This document shows positions 33,129 to 40,701 of a DNA stretch of 64,000 nucleotides, piece by piece. The stretch comes from Bacillus velezensis (lineage in GTDB: Bacteria; Bacillota; Bacilli; Bacillales; Bacillaceae). The notes under the pieces were generated by a model. It was not told where the DNA came from. It did no database searches and worked only from the letters and a program-made list of their open reading frames with translations. Position 1 is the stretch's first letter, and each line of letters opens with the position of its first letter. The stretch spans positions 124,001 through 188,000 of the forward strand of contig NZ_LLZC01000018.1 in assembly GCF_001461825.1 (NCBI RefSeq), read 5' to 3'. The position numbers and the translations under genes are program-made.

Positions 33129-33851
33129 ATGGAAAAAGCGTTTGATATCAGTATGATCGCGTCCTTTGTGCCGACATTGCTCGGGTATTTGCCCGTCACG
33201 CTGTATATATTGGCGGTGTCTTTGCTGTTCGGCTTTCTATTGGGGCTGCTTTTGGCGCTGCCCCGCATCTATCGCATTCCCGTTTTGAATCAGTTTGCGA
33301 AGCTGTATATCTCTTTTTTCAGAGGAACGCCTATCATGGTGCAGCTGTTCATTGTATTTTACGGCATTCCGGCGCTCACGGCGCTCGCCGGAATTGATAC
33401 CTCCAAAATGGACCCTTTGTATGCGGCCATCGCCACGTATGCGCTGAGCAGCGCGGCAAGAGCGGCCGAAATCATCAGGGGAGGTGTGAACAGCGTCGAC
33501 CGCGGGCAGGCGGAGGCGGCGTTCAGCATCGGGCTGAACGGGGGGCAGACATTCCGGCGCATCATTCTGCCGCAGGCGCTTGTGCAGGCCTTTCCCAACA
33601 TCGGGAATATGGTGATCGGTTTCTTAAAAGATACATCACTCGCTTTTTCGATCGGGGTGATGGATATGTCGGGCAGAGGACAGACCTTGATTACATCGAG
33701 CAATCATTCTTTAGAAGTGTATATCTCGCTTTCTGTTCTGTATTATGCGGCCGCCCTTTTATTTGAATGTGTCTTCAGATGGGCCGAAAAACGAATCAAG
33801 AAAGATGAGACGCGCCTTGTGACGGTTTTTGACATGAGCGCGCACGGCTGA
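33129..33851 (+). CDS. tcyL: cystine-type ABC transporter permease TcyL
   Basis: 240-residue HisM-type permease with about five hydrophobic segments. It shows SFFRGTPIMVQLFIVFYGIPAL near residue 60 and the ATPase-contact loop RGQAEAAFSIGLNGGQTFRRIILPQAL near residues 125-152. Forms a heterodimer with TcyM. Short 22-base gap after tcyK. Confidence 0.9.
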   Translation: MEKAFDISMIASFVPTLLGYLPVTLYILAVSLLFGFLLGLLLALPRIYRIPVLNQFAKLYISFFRGTPIMVQLFIVFYGIPALTALAGIDTSKMDPLYAAIATYALSSAARAAEIIRGGVNSVDRGQAEAAFSIGLNGGQTFRRIILPQALVQAFPNIGNMVIGFLKDTSLAFSIGVMDMSGRGQTLITSSNHSLEVYISLSVLYYAAALLFECVFRWAEKRIKKDETRLVTVFDMSAHG

Positions 33852-33866
33852 AAAGGAGGGAGAACA

Positions 33867-34574
33867 GTGGAGCTGGACATTCCGTTTATCGGCACTGCGA
33901 TAAAACAAATGGTGAAAACCGTTCCGCTTACATTGGCGATGACGGTCATTCCGATTATCACCGGATTTTTCATAGCTCTCGGCAATATCACGGTGCGTAT
34001 ATTCCGCATCAAATGGCTGCTGGCCTGCTCATCGTTTTACGTGTCTTTTTTCCGCAGCACCCCGGCGATTCTCCATATTATGCTGATTTATTTAGGGATT
34101 CCGCTGATTGCCGATCAATTCAGCCGCGCGTTTCATCTCGGCTGGTCGGCCAATCAGATTCCGGTCGCCGTGTTTGTCATCATGGCACTGTCATTAACGG
34201 CAGGCGCTTATATGACGGAAATTCTCCGATCCGGGATCATGGCCGTCGATACAGGGCAGGCGGAGGCGGCATATTCAATCGGCCTGACGCGGGGACAGAT
34301 GATTCGGCGCGTGGTTCTGCCGCAGGCGTTCATGATATCGCTGCCGAACTTCACCAATATAGGCATCGGCTTTTTGCATACCACTTCCATCGCGGCAATT
34401 GTTGCAGTGCCTGAAATTACAGGAACGGCGACGATTGCGGCATCCGATAACTATGCGTTTCTGGAAGCATTTATCGGGGCGGCCGTGATTTATTGGGGAT
34501 TAACGCTGATTCTCGAAGCTGTAAACAGTCTGGCGGAAAAAAGAGCGGCCAGATATCAAGGAGGCGCATTATGA
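33867..34574 (+). CDS. tcyM: cystine-type ABC transporter permease TcyM
   Basis: 235-residue permease with [21 protein letters not shown] and the EAA-type loop [30 protein letters not shown] start with AAAAGGAGGGAG upstream. The stop overlaps the tcyN start (ATGA). Confidence 0.9.
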   Translation: MELDIPFIGTAIKQMVKTVPLTLAMTVIPIITGFFIALGNITVRIFRIKWLLACSSFYVSFFRSTPAILHIMLIYLGIPLIADQFSRAFHLGWSANQIPVAVFVIMALSLTAGAYMTEILRSGIMAVDTGQAEAAYSIGLTRGQMIRRVVLPQAFMISLPNFTNIGIGFLHTTSIAAIVAVPEITGTATIAASDNYAFLEAFIGAAVIYWGLTLILEAVNSLAEKRAARYQGGAL

Positions 34575-35350
34575 TCGAAATCCGAAACATTCAAAAACAT
34601 TTTGGCAGTCATCACGTGCTAAAGGGGATCAATTTAAGTGTCCGGAAAGGAGAAGTCGTGACCATCATCGGCCCGAGCGGTTCCGGGAAAACCACTTTTC
34701 TGCGCTGCCTTAATTTACTTGAGCGGCCGGATGAGGGCGCCATTTCGCTGCACGGTGAAGTCATTAACTGCAAAAAGCCTGCCAAAAAAGACATTCTCAG
34801 ACTGAGGAAACAGACGGCGATGGTTTTTCAGCAATATCATTTGTTTTCGCATAAAACGGCGATTCAAAATGTCATGGAAGGCCTGACGGTCGCAAGGAAA
34901 ATGAAAAAAACAGATGCGTACGCCATTGCCGAGCGGGAACTGGCCAAGGTGGGGCTTCAGGATAAATTGCACGCCTATCCGAATCAGCTATCGGGAGGAC
35001 AGAAGCAGCGGGTCGGAATTGCCCGGGCGCTTGCCATTCATCCTGATGTGATGCTGTTTGACGAACCGACCGCAGCCCTTGATCCGGAGCTTGTCGGCGA
35101 GGTGCTCGATGTGATGCTTAACATTGTGCGGACCGGCGCCACCATGATCATTGTCACACATGAAATGGAATTCGCCAGAAGAGTGTCCGACCAAATTGTG
35201 TTTATGGATGAAGGAGCAATCGTGGAACAAGGAACGCCTGAGGAAGTCTTTTACAAGACGAAAAAAGAAAGAACGAAGAAGTTCCTCCGCCGCGTGCTGC
35301 CTGATTACGGTTATGACATAAAAGAGCGCATAAAGGAGCCTGTCGTATGA
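34571..35350 (+). CDS. tcyN: cystine-type ABC transporter ATPase TcyN
   Basis: 259-residue polar amino-acid ABC ATPase: Walker [10 protein letters not shown] near residues 34-42, signature [15 protein letters not shown], Walker [20 protein letters not shown]. The open frame extends upstream into tcyM; ATG at 34571 with AAGGAGGCG is the real start. The stop overlaps cmoO by ATGA. Confidence 0.92.
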   Translation: MIEIRNIQKHFGSHHVLKGINLSVRKGEVVTIIGPSGSGKTTFLRCLNLLERPDEGAISLHGEVINCKKPAKKDILRLRKQTAMVFQQYHLFSHKTAIQNVMEGLTVARKMKKTDAYAIAERELAKVGLQDKLHAYPNQLSGGQKQRVGIARALAIHPDVMLFDEPTAALDPELVGEVLDVMLNIVRTGATMIIVTHEMEFARRVSDQIVFMDEGAIVEQGTPEEVFYKTKKERTKKFLRRVLPDYGYDIKERIKEPVV

Positions 35351-36354
35351 TTCGTTTAAGCATTTTAGACCAAAGTGTCACCGCGGAAAACCAAACCGCA
35401 GAAGAAGCCTTGCGGCAAACGGTGAAATTGGCTCAGGAGGCCGAACAATACGGATATGACCGTTTCTGGGCGGCGGAGCATCATAACAATGAAGAGATAG
35501 CAGGATCAGCTCCGGAAATTGTTCTGGGGTATCTTGCCGCAAGCACGAAAAAAATCCGTCTCGCATCCGGCGGGGTGATGCTGCAGCATTACAGTCCTTA
35601 TAAAGTGGCGGAGCAGTTCCGGGTTCTGTCCGCCCTTGCTCCCGGCCGTGTGGCGCTCGGTGTCGGCAAAGCGCCCGGCGGATTTCAGCTGTCAACCGAT
35701 GCGCTGCAGCGGGAGCTTATTCAGCCCGCCCGTTTATTTGAAGAAAAGCTTGAGGAGCTGACTCATTTCATCCGAAATGATTTTCCGGACTCGCACCGCT
35801 ACGCGTCATTGCGGCCGGCGCCGCATACTGAGTATGCGCCTGACCTCTTTTTGCTCGGCGGCAGCGCGGAAAGCGCGATATCCGCGGCCAAACTCGGCAT
35901 TTCCTTCGTTTTCGCCTATTTCATAAACGGTGAAGAGGCTGCGTTAGAAAAAGCGCGCCACGCCTTTGACGAGCATCTGCCGAAAGGGTCGAAGGCGGAA
36001 TTTCACCTTGCGCCGATGGTATTTACCGCGCATACAAAAGCAGAAGCGGAAAAACACGTGGTATCGCGTGAGTCGGTCAAAATCATTCTCGAAGACGGCA
36101 AAAAGGTGAATGTCGGTTCCCGGGAACAAGCGGCAGCGTTTCTTGAACAAGTCACGCAGCCATATAAGCTGATTACACAAAAGACGGGTGTGATTGCCGG
36201 GACAAAAGAAGAGGCCGCCGCCGAGCTGCGACGATTATCCGTTCAATACAGCATTACTGATTTTGTGATTTTGTCGCCTATCAAAAACGCTGAGGAAAAA
36301 CGATTGTCTTACCGGCTGTTAAGCGAAGCGGTGCAGCCGGCCCCACAATTATAG
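35347..36354 (+). CDS. cmoO: luciferase-like flavin monooxygenase CmoO (YtmO)
   Basis: 335-residue bacterial-luciferase-fold protein with [60 protein letters not shown] near the N-terminus, typical of the LLM class that uses FMNH2. In B. subtilis CmoO takes part in C-S bond cleavage of N-acetylated S-modified cysteines. Translationally coupled to tcyN, with cmoI 11 bases later. Confidence 0.85.
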   Translation: MIRLSILDQSVTAENQTAEEALRQTVKLAQEAEQYGYDRFWAAEHHNNEEIAGSAPEIVLGYLAASTKKIRLASGGVMLQHYSPYKVAEQFRVLSALAPGRVALGVGKAPGGFQLSTDALQRELIQPARLFEEKLEELTHFIRNDFPDSHRYASLRPAPHTEYAPDLFLLGGSAESAISAAKLGISFVFAYFINGEEAALEKARHAFDEHLPKGSKAEFHLAPMVFTAHTKAEAEKHVVSRESVKIILEDGKKVNVGSREQAAAFLEQVTQPYKLITQKTGVIAGTKEEAAAELRRLSVQYSITDFVILSPIKNAEEKRLSYRLLSEAVQPAPQL

Positions 36355-36365
36355 GAGGGATGAAC

Positions 36366-36653
36366 ATGAGTCATGAAGTAAACGTAGTGGTCTGGAGCAA
36401 ACAGGGCTGCTCCTATTGCGATGAAGTGAAAGGATATTTGCGGGAAAAAGCCGTTGCATACGAAACAATTGATGTGACAGAGCGGGATGAATTACGTGAC
36501 GTGCTGCAGGCGAAGTACGGCATCCGTCATGTCCCCGTCGTTGAAATCGGCAGCGGTGACAGTCGTGTGTATCAGGCCGTTACTCAAGTCGGCATTGAAC
36601 ATGTAGAACGGGCGCTTGCCGATTACGAGGGGAAAAAGGGGGAGAGAAAATGA
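36366..36653 (+). CDS. cmoI: glutaredoxin-like protein CmoI (YtnI)
   Basis: 95-residue thioredoxin-fold protein with active site CSYC near residues 15-18 and a cis-Pro loop HVPVVEIG. It resembles NrdH/glutaredoxin. Precise role in the cysteine salvage pathway is not certain. ATG at 36366 is properly spaced from TAGGAGGG; ATG at 36360 is not. Overlaps cmoJ by ATGA. Confidence 0.84.
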   Translation: MSHEVNVVVWSKQGCSYCDEVKGYLREKAVAYETIDVTERDELRDVLQAKYGIRHVPVVEIGSGDSRVYQAVTQVGIEHVERALADYEGKKGERK

Positions 36654-37978
36654 ACCGGACGGATCTTATTCAATTCGGAGCCATGATTCACGGTGTCGGC
36701 GGCACAACGGACGGCTGGCGTCATCCCGACGCCGATCCGACAGCAAGCACGAATGCGGCGTTTTACAGGCAAAAAGCGCAGACTGCTGAAAGAGGGCTGT
36801 TCAGCTTTGCTTTTATTGCGGACGGCTTGTTCATTTCTGAAAAGTCCATCCCGCACTTCTTAAATCGGTTTGAGCCGATCACTATTTTATCGGCGCTTGC
36901 CGCATCTACAACCCATCTTGGTTTAATCGGCACATTTTCCACATCGTTCACTGAGCCGTTCACCATCGCAAGACAGCTGATGTCTCTTGACCATATCAGC
37001 GGCGGCCGGGCTGGCTGGAATCTCGTCACCTCTCCGCAGGCGGGAGCCGCGCGCAATCACAGCAAAGAAAGCCTTCCCGACCACAGCCGGCGCTATGCCA
37101 TCGCCCAGGAACATGTGGACGTGGTGCGCGGTCTGTGGAATTCCTGGGAAGAAGATGCCTTCGTCCGCAACAAAGAAACCGGGCAGTTTTTTGACCCTGA
37201 CAAACTGCATCGCCTGTATCACAAAGGCGAGTATTTTCAAGTGGAGGGCCCGCTGAATATCGGCCGGTCCAAACAGGGAGAGCCGGTCGTTTTCCAAGCG
37301 GGGTCTTCAGAAACCGGCCGGTCGTTTGCCGCGAGGAATGCAGATGCAGTCTTTACGCACTCCAATTCACTTGAGGAAACGAAAGCTTTTTATGATGATG
37401 TGAAGAAGCGGGCGGCGGATTACGGCCGAGACGCTTCCAAGCTGCGGATCTTTCCGGGAATCAGTCCGATTATAGCCGGTTCACAAGAAGAAGCGGAAGC
37501 GAAATACCAAGAATTTGCCGAGCTCATTCCGATAGAGAACGCTGTTAAATATGTGGCCAGATTCTTTGACGATTATGATCTGAGCCGTTTTCCGCTGGAT
37601 GAGCCGTTTCCTGATTTGGGCGACGTCGGGAAAAACGCGTTTCAAAGCACGACAGACCGTATCAAAAGAGAGGCGAAAGCCCGGAATCTTACGCTGCGTC
37701 AAGTGGCGCGCGAAGCCGCGTTTCCGCGAACCCATTTTATCGGCACACCGGAACGTGTGGCATCATTAATTGCAACATGGTTTCAGCGGGAAGCGGCGGA
37801 CGGATTTATTATTCATTCTGACATTCCGGGCATGCTTGAAGCCTTTGTGGATCAAGTCATACCGATCCTTCAGGAAAAGGGGCTGTACCGAAAAAGCTAT
37901 CCGGCCGATACACTGCGGGGGAATCTCGGATTGGATATTCCGGCCTGCAGACCCAATCCGATTTTGAGCAGAAACTGA
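36650..37978 (+). CDS. cmoJ: flavin monooxygenase CmoJ (YtnJ)
   Basis: 442-residue monooxygenase of the nitrilotriacetate monooxygenase/SoxA-like LLM branch, recognisable by [53 protein letters not shown]. It oxidises S-modified N-acetylcysteine in the salvage pathway. In B. subtilis 168 the operon continues with ribR, sndA (ytnL) and ytnM; here it ends, and the stop codon lies in the loop of a terminator hairpin. Confidence 0.86.
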   Translation: MNRTDLIQFGAMIHGVGGTTDGWRHPDADPTASTNAAFYRQKAQTAERGLFSFAFIADGLFISEKSIPHFLNRFEPITILSALAASTTHLGLIGTFSTSFTEPFTIARQLMSLDHISGGRAGWNLVTSPQAGAARNHSKESLPDHSRRYAIAQEHVDVVRGLWNSWEEDAFVRNKETGQFFDPDKLHRLYHKGEYFQVEGPLNIGRSKQGEPVVFQAGSSETGRSFAARNADAVFTHSNSLEETKAFYDDVKKRAADYGRDASKLRIFPGISPIIAGSQEEAEAKYQEFAELIPIENAVKYVARFFDDYDLSRFPLDEPFPDLGDVGKNAFQSTTDRIKREAKARNLTLRQVAREAAFPRTHFIGTPERVASLIATWFQREAADGFIIHSDIPGMLEAFVDQVIPILQEKGLYRKSYPADTLRGNLGLDIPACRPNPILSRN

Positions 37979-37994
37979 GGTTTCTGCTTTTTCT
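37967..37994 (+). terminator. terminator built on the cmoJ stop codon
   Basis: AGCAGAAAC, loop TGAG, GTTTCTGCT, then TTTTT. The TGA in the loop is the cmoJ stop, so the operon cannot extend without readthrough. Confidence 0.88.
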
Positions 37995-38033
37995 GCTGCT
38001 TGCCATTCCCGTCATTGCAGCCTTTTCAAAAAA

Positions 38034-38106
38034 ATATACTGATTTCGAGATATTATTGTTGCTAAATGATTTTTTTGTAACTATAATTATTACAGAACTG
38101 ATCAGT
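38034..38106 (+). promoter_or_regulatory. azoR2 promoter with candidate MhqR-type repeats
   Basis: TTGCTA (38059), 17 bases, TATAAT (38082-38087). An imperfect inverted repeat ATATACTG-ATTT-CGAGATAT at 38034-38053 ends 5 bases upstream of the -35 and resembles the TATCTCGA-type MhqR box as I recall it; a perfect ACTGATCAGT palindrome lies near the start point at 38097-38106. In B. subtilis azoR2 belongs to the MhqR regulon. Confidence 0.5.
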
Positions 38107-38171
38107 ATAAAAAAACATTCATATTTCATAATAAATGTGTGTGTAATCTGAAAACGAAAGGGCTGTTTATA

Positions 38172-38807
38172 ATGGCAAAAGTACTTTATATCACTGCTCA
38201 TCCTCATGATGAAAAGACATCTTACAGCATGGCGACAGGAAAAGCGTTTATCGATTCTTATAAAGAATCAAACCCGAATGATGAGGTTGTACATATCGAC
38301 CTTTACAAAGAGAACATTCCTCATATCGACGCGGATGTATTCAGCGGCTGGGGAAAACTTCAATCCGGCACAGGTTTTGAAGAGCTTTCTGAAAACGAAA
38401 AAGCGAAAGTCGGCCGTCTGAACGAGCTGAGCGATCAATTCGCGGCAGCTGATAAATACGTATTCGTCACACCGCTTTGGAACTTCTCATTCCCGCCTGT
38501 TATGAAAGCGTACCTTGATTCCGTTGCTGTAGCCGGAAAATCATTCAAATATACAGAGCAAGGCCCGATCGGTCTGTTGACAGACAAAAAAGCGCTCCAC
38601 ATTCAGGCGCGCGGAGGCTATTACTCTGAAGGACCGGCGGCTGACATGGAAATGGGCCACCGTTACATCGGCATCATGATGAACTTCTTCGGCGTTCCTT
38701 CTTTCGACGGATTAATCGTTGAAGGCCATAATGCTGAACCGAATAAAGCACAGCAAATTAAAGAAGATGCGATTGCCCGCGCGAAAGAAGCCGGAAAATC
38801 ATTCTGA
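38172..38807 (+). CDS. azoR2: FMN-dependent NADH azoreductase AzoR2 (YvaB)
   Basis: 211-residue flavodoxin-fold enzyme that reduces azo dyes and quinones, protecting against catechols and thiol-reactive electrophiles. N-terminal FMN loop is in [13 protein letters not shown]; the conserved [22 protein letters not shown] lies near residues 97-118 and QARGGYYS near 147. ATG at 38172 with GAAAGGG upstream; the frame is open 11 codons further without a ribosome site. Monocistronic, with a terminator shared with iolW. Confidence 0.92.
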   Translation: MAKVLYITAHPHDEKTSYSMATGKAFIDSYKESNPNDEVVHIDLYKENIPHIDADVFSGWGKLQSGTGFEELSENEKAKVGRLNELSDQFAAADKYVFVTPLWNFSFPPVMKAYLDSVAVAGKSFKYTEQGPIGLLTDKKALHIQARGGYYSEGPAADMEMGHRYIGIMMNFFGVPSFDGLIVEGHNAEPNKAQQIKEDAIARAKEAGKSF

Positions 38808-38811
38808 TCTT

Positions 38812-38849
38812 AAAAAAACCTCCCCGCCGTACGGCTGGGAGGTTTTTTA
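38812..38849. terminator. bidirectional terminator of azoR2 and iolW
   Basis: AAAAAAACCTCCC and GGGAGGTTTTTT arms with an inner CGCCGTACGGC hairpin. Confidence 0.92.
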
Positions 38850-38851
38850 TA

Positions 38852-39892
38852 TTAAAGGGCAATCGTCCGTTTTTGTTCGCTGCTTTTCATCGCCGCTTCA
38901 ATGACACGGATGACATCGATGCCTTCTTTTGCCGTAACGGGAAGCGGTTTTCCGTTTAAGATGCTGTCTGCCAGCAGTTTGTAGTACGTAAGGTAAGAGC
39001 CGTTCTCAGAGGGGATTGTTTCTGTATGCCTTTTCTCATCCGCTGCGGTTGTCAGCTCTCCGAAGTTGTCAGGATCATCGGCGCCCCAGCTGTCGTCAAC
39101 CGGCTTTTTGCCCGCTAAAAGCGCATCTTCCTGCCCATCCATTCCGTATTTGATAAAGCTAGCATTCCGTCCGTGAATCTGATAGCGCGGGCCGCTTGCC
39201 GCATTCATGGAGCCGGATTGAAGGATGACTTGAAGCTTGCCGTAATGGAGCGCGGCCAGAAAATTATCAACGGTTTCGCTGTTGTCCCGCTGCTTCATCA
39301 CATGTGCGGTGACGGATTCCGGCATTCCGAAAAGCAGAAGTGTCTGGTCAATAATATGTGAACCGAGATCATACAGCGTTCCCGTGGCGGGTCCGTTCTT
39401 TTCGCGCCATTTTTCCTGTACAACCGGGTTGTATAGATCGTAGCTGACTTGATATGTATGAATGTCTTGAAGCGCCCCGTCCCGAATCAGCTTTTGTATT
39501 GTTAAAAAGTCATTGTCCCACCGCCGGTTGTGATACACGCTCAGTAAGACGCCTTTATCTTCAGCCGTTCTTCTCAGTTCCTCCGCTTCTGCTGAAGTCG
39601 CCGTCATCGGTTTTTCCACGACGGTGTGTTTTCCCGCCAGGAGACATTTCATCGCTGATTCATAATGCATTCCGCTCGGTGTCGTGACGATGACGAGGTC
39701 AATGTCAGGATCACCGGTAATGTCTTCAATCGCGCGCACGGCTTCAGCCCCCGGCAGATCACGTTTGACCTCCTCCGTTCTGGACGTCATGACTTTTTTG
39801 ATCTGATAATCATTAAGGACGTCCAAAAGCGACGCATGAAAGACTTTACCCGACAAACCATATCCCAATATGCCAACCTGTATCGTTTTCAA
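38852..39892 (-). CDS. iolW: Gfo/Idh/MocA oxidoreductase, scyllo-inositol dehydrogenase IolW
   Basis: 346 residues with an N-terminal Rossmann fold (QVGILGYGLSGKVFHASLL), the EKPMTAT motif near residue 94, and a C-terminal domain with YDLGSHIIDQ. B. subtilis IolW (YvaA) is the NADP-dependent scyllo-inositol dehydrogenase. Substrate choice cannot be read from the sequence alone. AGAGGGGAAATTC precedes the ATG. Its predicted promoter contains a CsoR-like box (see 39922-39950), which is unexpected for an inositol enzyme. Confidence 0.84.
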   Translation of the reverse strand: MKTIQVGILGYGLSGKVFHASLLDVLNDYQIKKVMTSRTEEVKRDLPGAEAVRAIEDITGDPDIDLVIVTTPSGMHYESAMKCLLAGKHTVVEKPMTATSAEAEELRRTAEDKGVLLSVYHNRRWDNDFLTIQKLIRDGALQDIHTYQVSYDLYNPVVQEKWREKNGPATGTLYDLGSHIIDQTLLLFGMPESVTAHVMKQRDNSETVDNFLAALHYGKLQVILQSGSMNAASGPRYQIHGRNASFIKYGMDGQEDALLAGKKPVDDSWGADDPDNFGELTTAADEKRHTETIPSENGSYLTYYKLLADSILNGKPLPVTAKEGIDVIRVIEAAMKSSEQKRTIAL

Positions 39893-39921
39893 TGAATTTC
39901 CCCCTCTTGATATGTGATAAC

Positions 39922-39950
39922 AATATATACCCCGCGGGTGTACTGGTAAA
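39922..39950 (-). promoter_or_regulatory. predicted iolW promoter containing a CsoR-like box
   Basis: On the minus strand: TTTACC, 17 bases, TATATT. The spacer lies within a CsoR-type box (ATACCCCGCGGGTGTAC on the plus strand, 39927-39943), the same placement as in the copZ promoter. Gap-free alignment with the copZ and copA boxes keeps ATACCC, the central C, GG, and GT in all three. Confidence 0.55.
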
Positions 39951-39970
39951 ACTTGTGTGTTGAAAATTTT

Positions 39971-39999
39971 TTACACCGGATTTTCAAGTCTGTATAATG
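39971..39999 (+). promoter_or_regulatory. csoR promoter
   Basis: TTTACA, 17 bases, TATAAT. Lies 28 bases downstream of the CsoR-like box at 39927-39943, so the box is upstream of the polymerase site for csoR. Confidence 0.65.
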
Positions 40000-40030
40000 A
40001 AGATAACGAAGAAAAAAACCGAGGTGGAAA

Positions 40031-40336
40031 ATGGACAAACATACCGAGCATCAATCGTTAAATCATAAAAGCGCCAAAGAAAAAGACCAGATCCTGAACC
40101 GGCTGAAACGGATTGAAGGCCAGGTCAGGGGCATTCAGAATATGGTGGATAACGAACGATACTGCGTGGATATTCTCGTGCAGATTTCAGCCGTACAGGC
40201 AGCCATGCAGAAAGTCGCGTTTCATCTGCTGGAAGATCACGCCCATCACTGCGTAGCCGGCGCCATTGAGAGCGGCAACGGGGAGCAGGCGATTGCCGAG
40301 CTGCTTGACGTTGTGAAAAAAATCGCAAAATCGTAA
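40031..40336 (+). CDS. csoR: copper-sensing repressor CsoR
   Basis: 101-residue all-helical repressor; Cu(I) binding releases it from DNA. The three Cu ligands are at the same numbers as in B. subtilis: Cys45, His70 and Cys74. It also has the conserved NRLKRIEGQVRGIQNMV helix. GAGGTGG precedes the ATG. The copZ promoter with a perfect TACCC-N5-GGGTA repeat begins 11 bases after the stop. Confidence 0.95.
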   Translation: MDKHTEHQSLNHKSAKEKDQILNRLKRIEGQVRGIQNMVDNERYCVDILVQISAVQAAMQKVAFHLLEDHAHHCVAGAIESGNGEQAIAELLDVVKKIAKS

Positions 40337-40347
40337 AATAAAATGTT

Positions 40348-40376
40348 TTGAAATACCCTACAGGGGTATGGTAACA
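40348..40376 (+). promoter_or_regulatory. copZA promoter and CsoR operator
   Basis: TTGAAA (40348-40353), 17 bases, GTAACA (40371-40376). The operator ATACCCTACAGGGGTAT (40353-40369) fills the spacer, the known CsoR arrangement in B. subtilis. Confidence 0.88.
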
Positions 40377-40411
40377 TGAAGAAGAAAAAACAAGACGTGG
40401 AGGGAATCATC

Positions 40412-40618
40412 ATGGAACAAAAAACACTGCAAGTCGAAGGCATGTCCTGTCAGCACTGCGTCAAAGCAGTAGAGACCGGAGTAGGAGAACTGAACGGAGT
40501 GACGGCGGTTCAGGTGAAATTGGAAGCCGGACAGGTGGATGTGACGTTTGATGAGAACAAAGTCTCCGTATCAGATATAAAAGACGCGATTGAAGATCAA
40601 GGTTATGACGTCGTATAG
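40412..40618 (+). CDS. copZ: copper chaperone CopZ
   Basis: 68-residue HMA-domain protein that hands Cu(I) to CopA. Cu-binding Cys13 and Cys16 are in GMSCQHC. ATG at 40412 follows GTGGAGGGA; an upstream ATG at 40376 would add a Lys-rich extension not seen in the family. A second CsoR-like box stands between copZ and copA. Confidence 0.95.
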   Translation: MEQKTLQVEGMSCQHCVKAVETGVGELNGVTAVQVKLEAGQVDVTFDENKVSVSDIKDAIEDQGYDVV

Positions 40619-40665
40619 GATTTATCGCGCTGCGGAAACGGGCGCGGTTTTCTTTTATCATAATT

Positions 40666-40682
40666 ATACCCCCCTGGGGTTT
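40666..40682 (+). promoter_or_regulatory. second CsoR-like box, between copZ and copA
   Basis: ATACCCCCCTGGGGTTT, alignable without gaps to the copZ operator (13 of 17 identical). No good -10/-35 pair was found around it, so its effect is uncertain. Confidence 0.5.
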
Positions 40683-40701
40683 ATGAAGAGAGATGAGGAC
40701 A

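Noticed and set aside
34493..34570. N-terminal extension of TcyN inside tcyM
   Set aside because: The extended frame is Ser/Lys/Arg-rich and unlike ABC ATPases; a correct ribosome site precedes the ATG at 34571.
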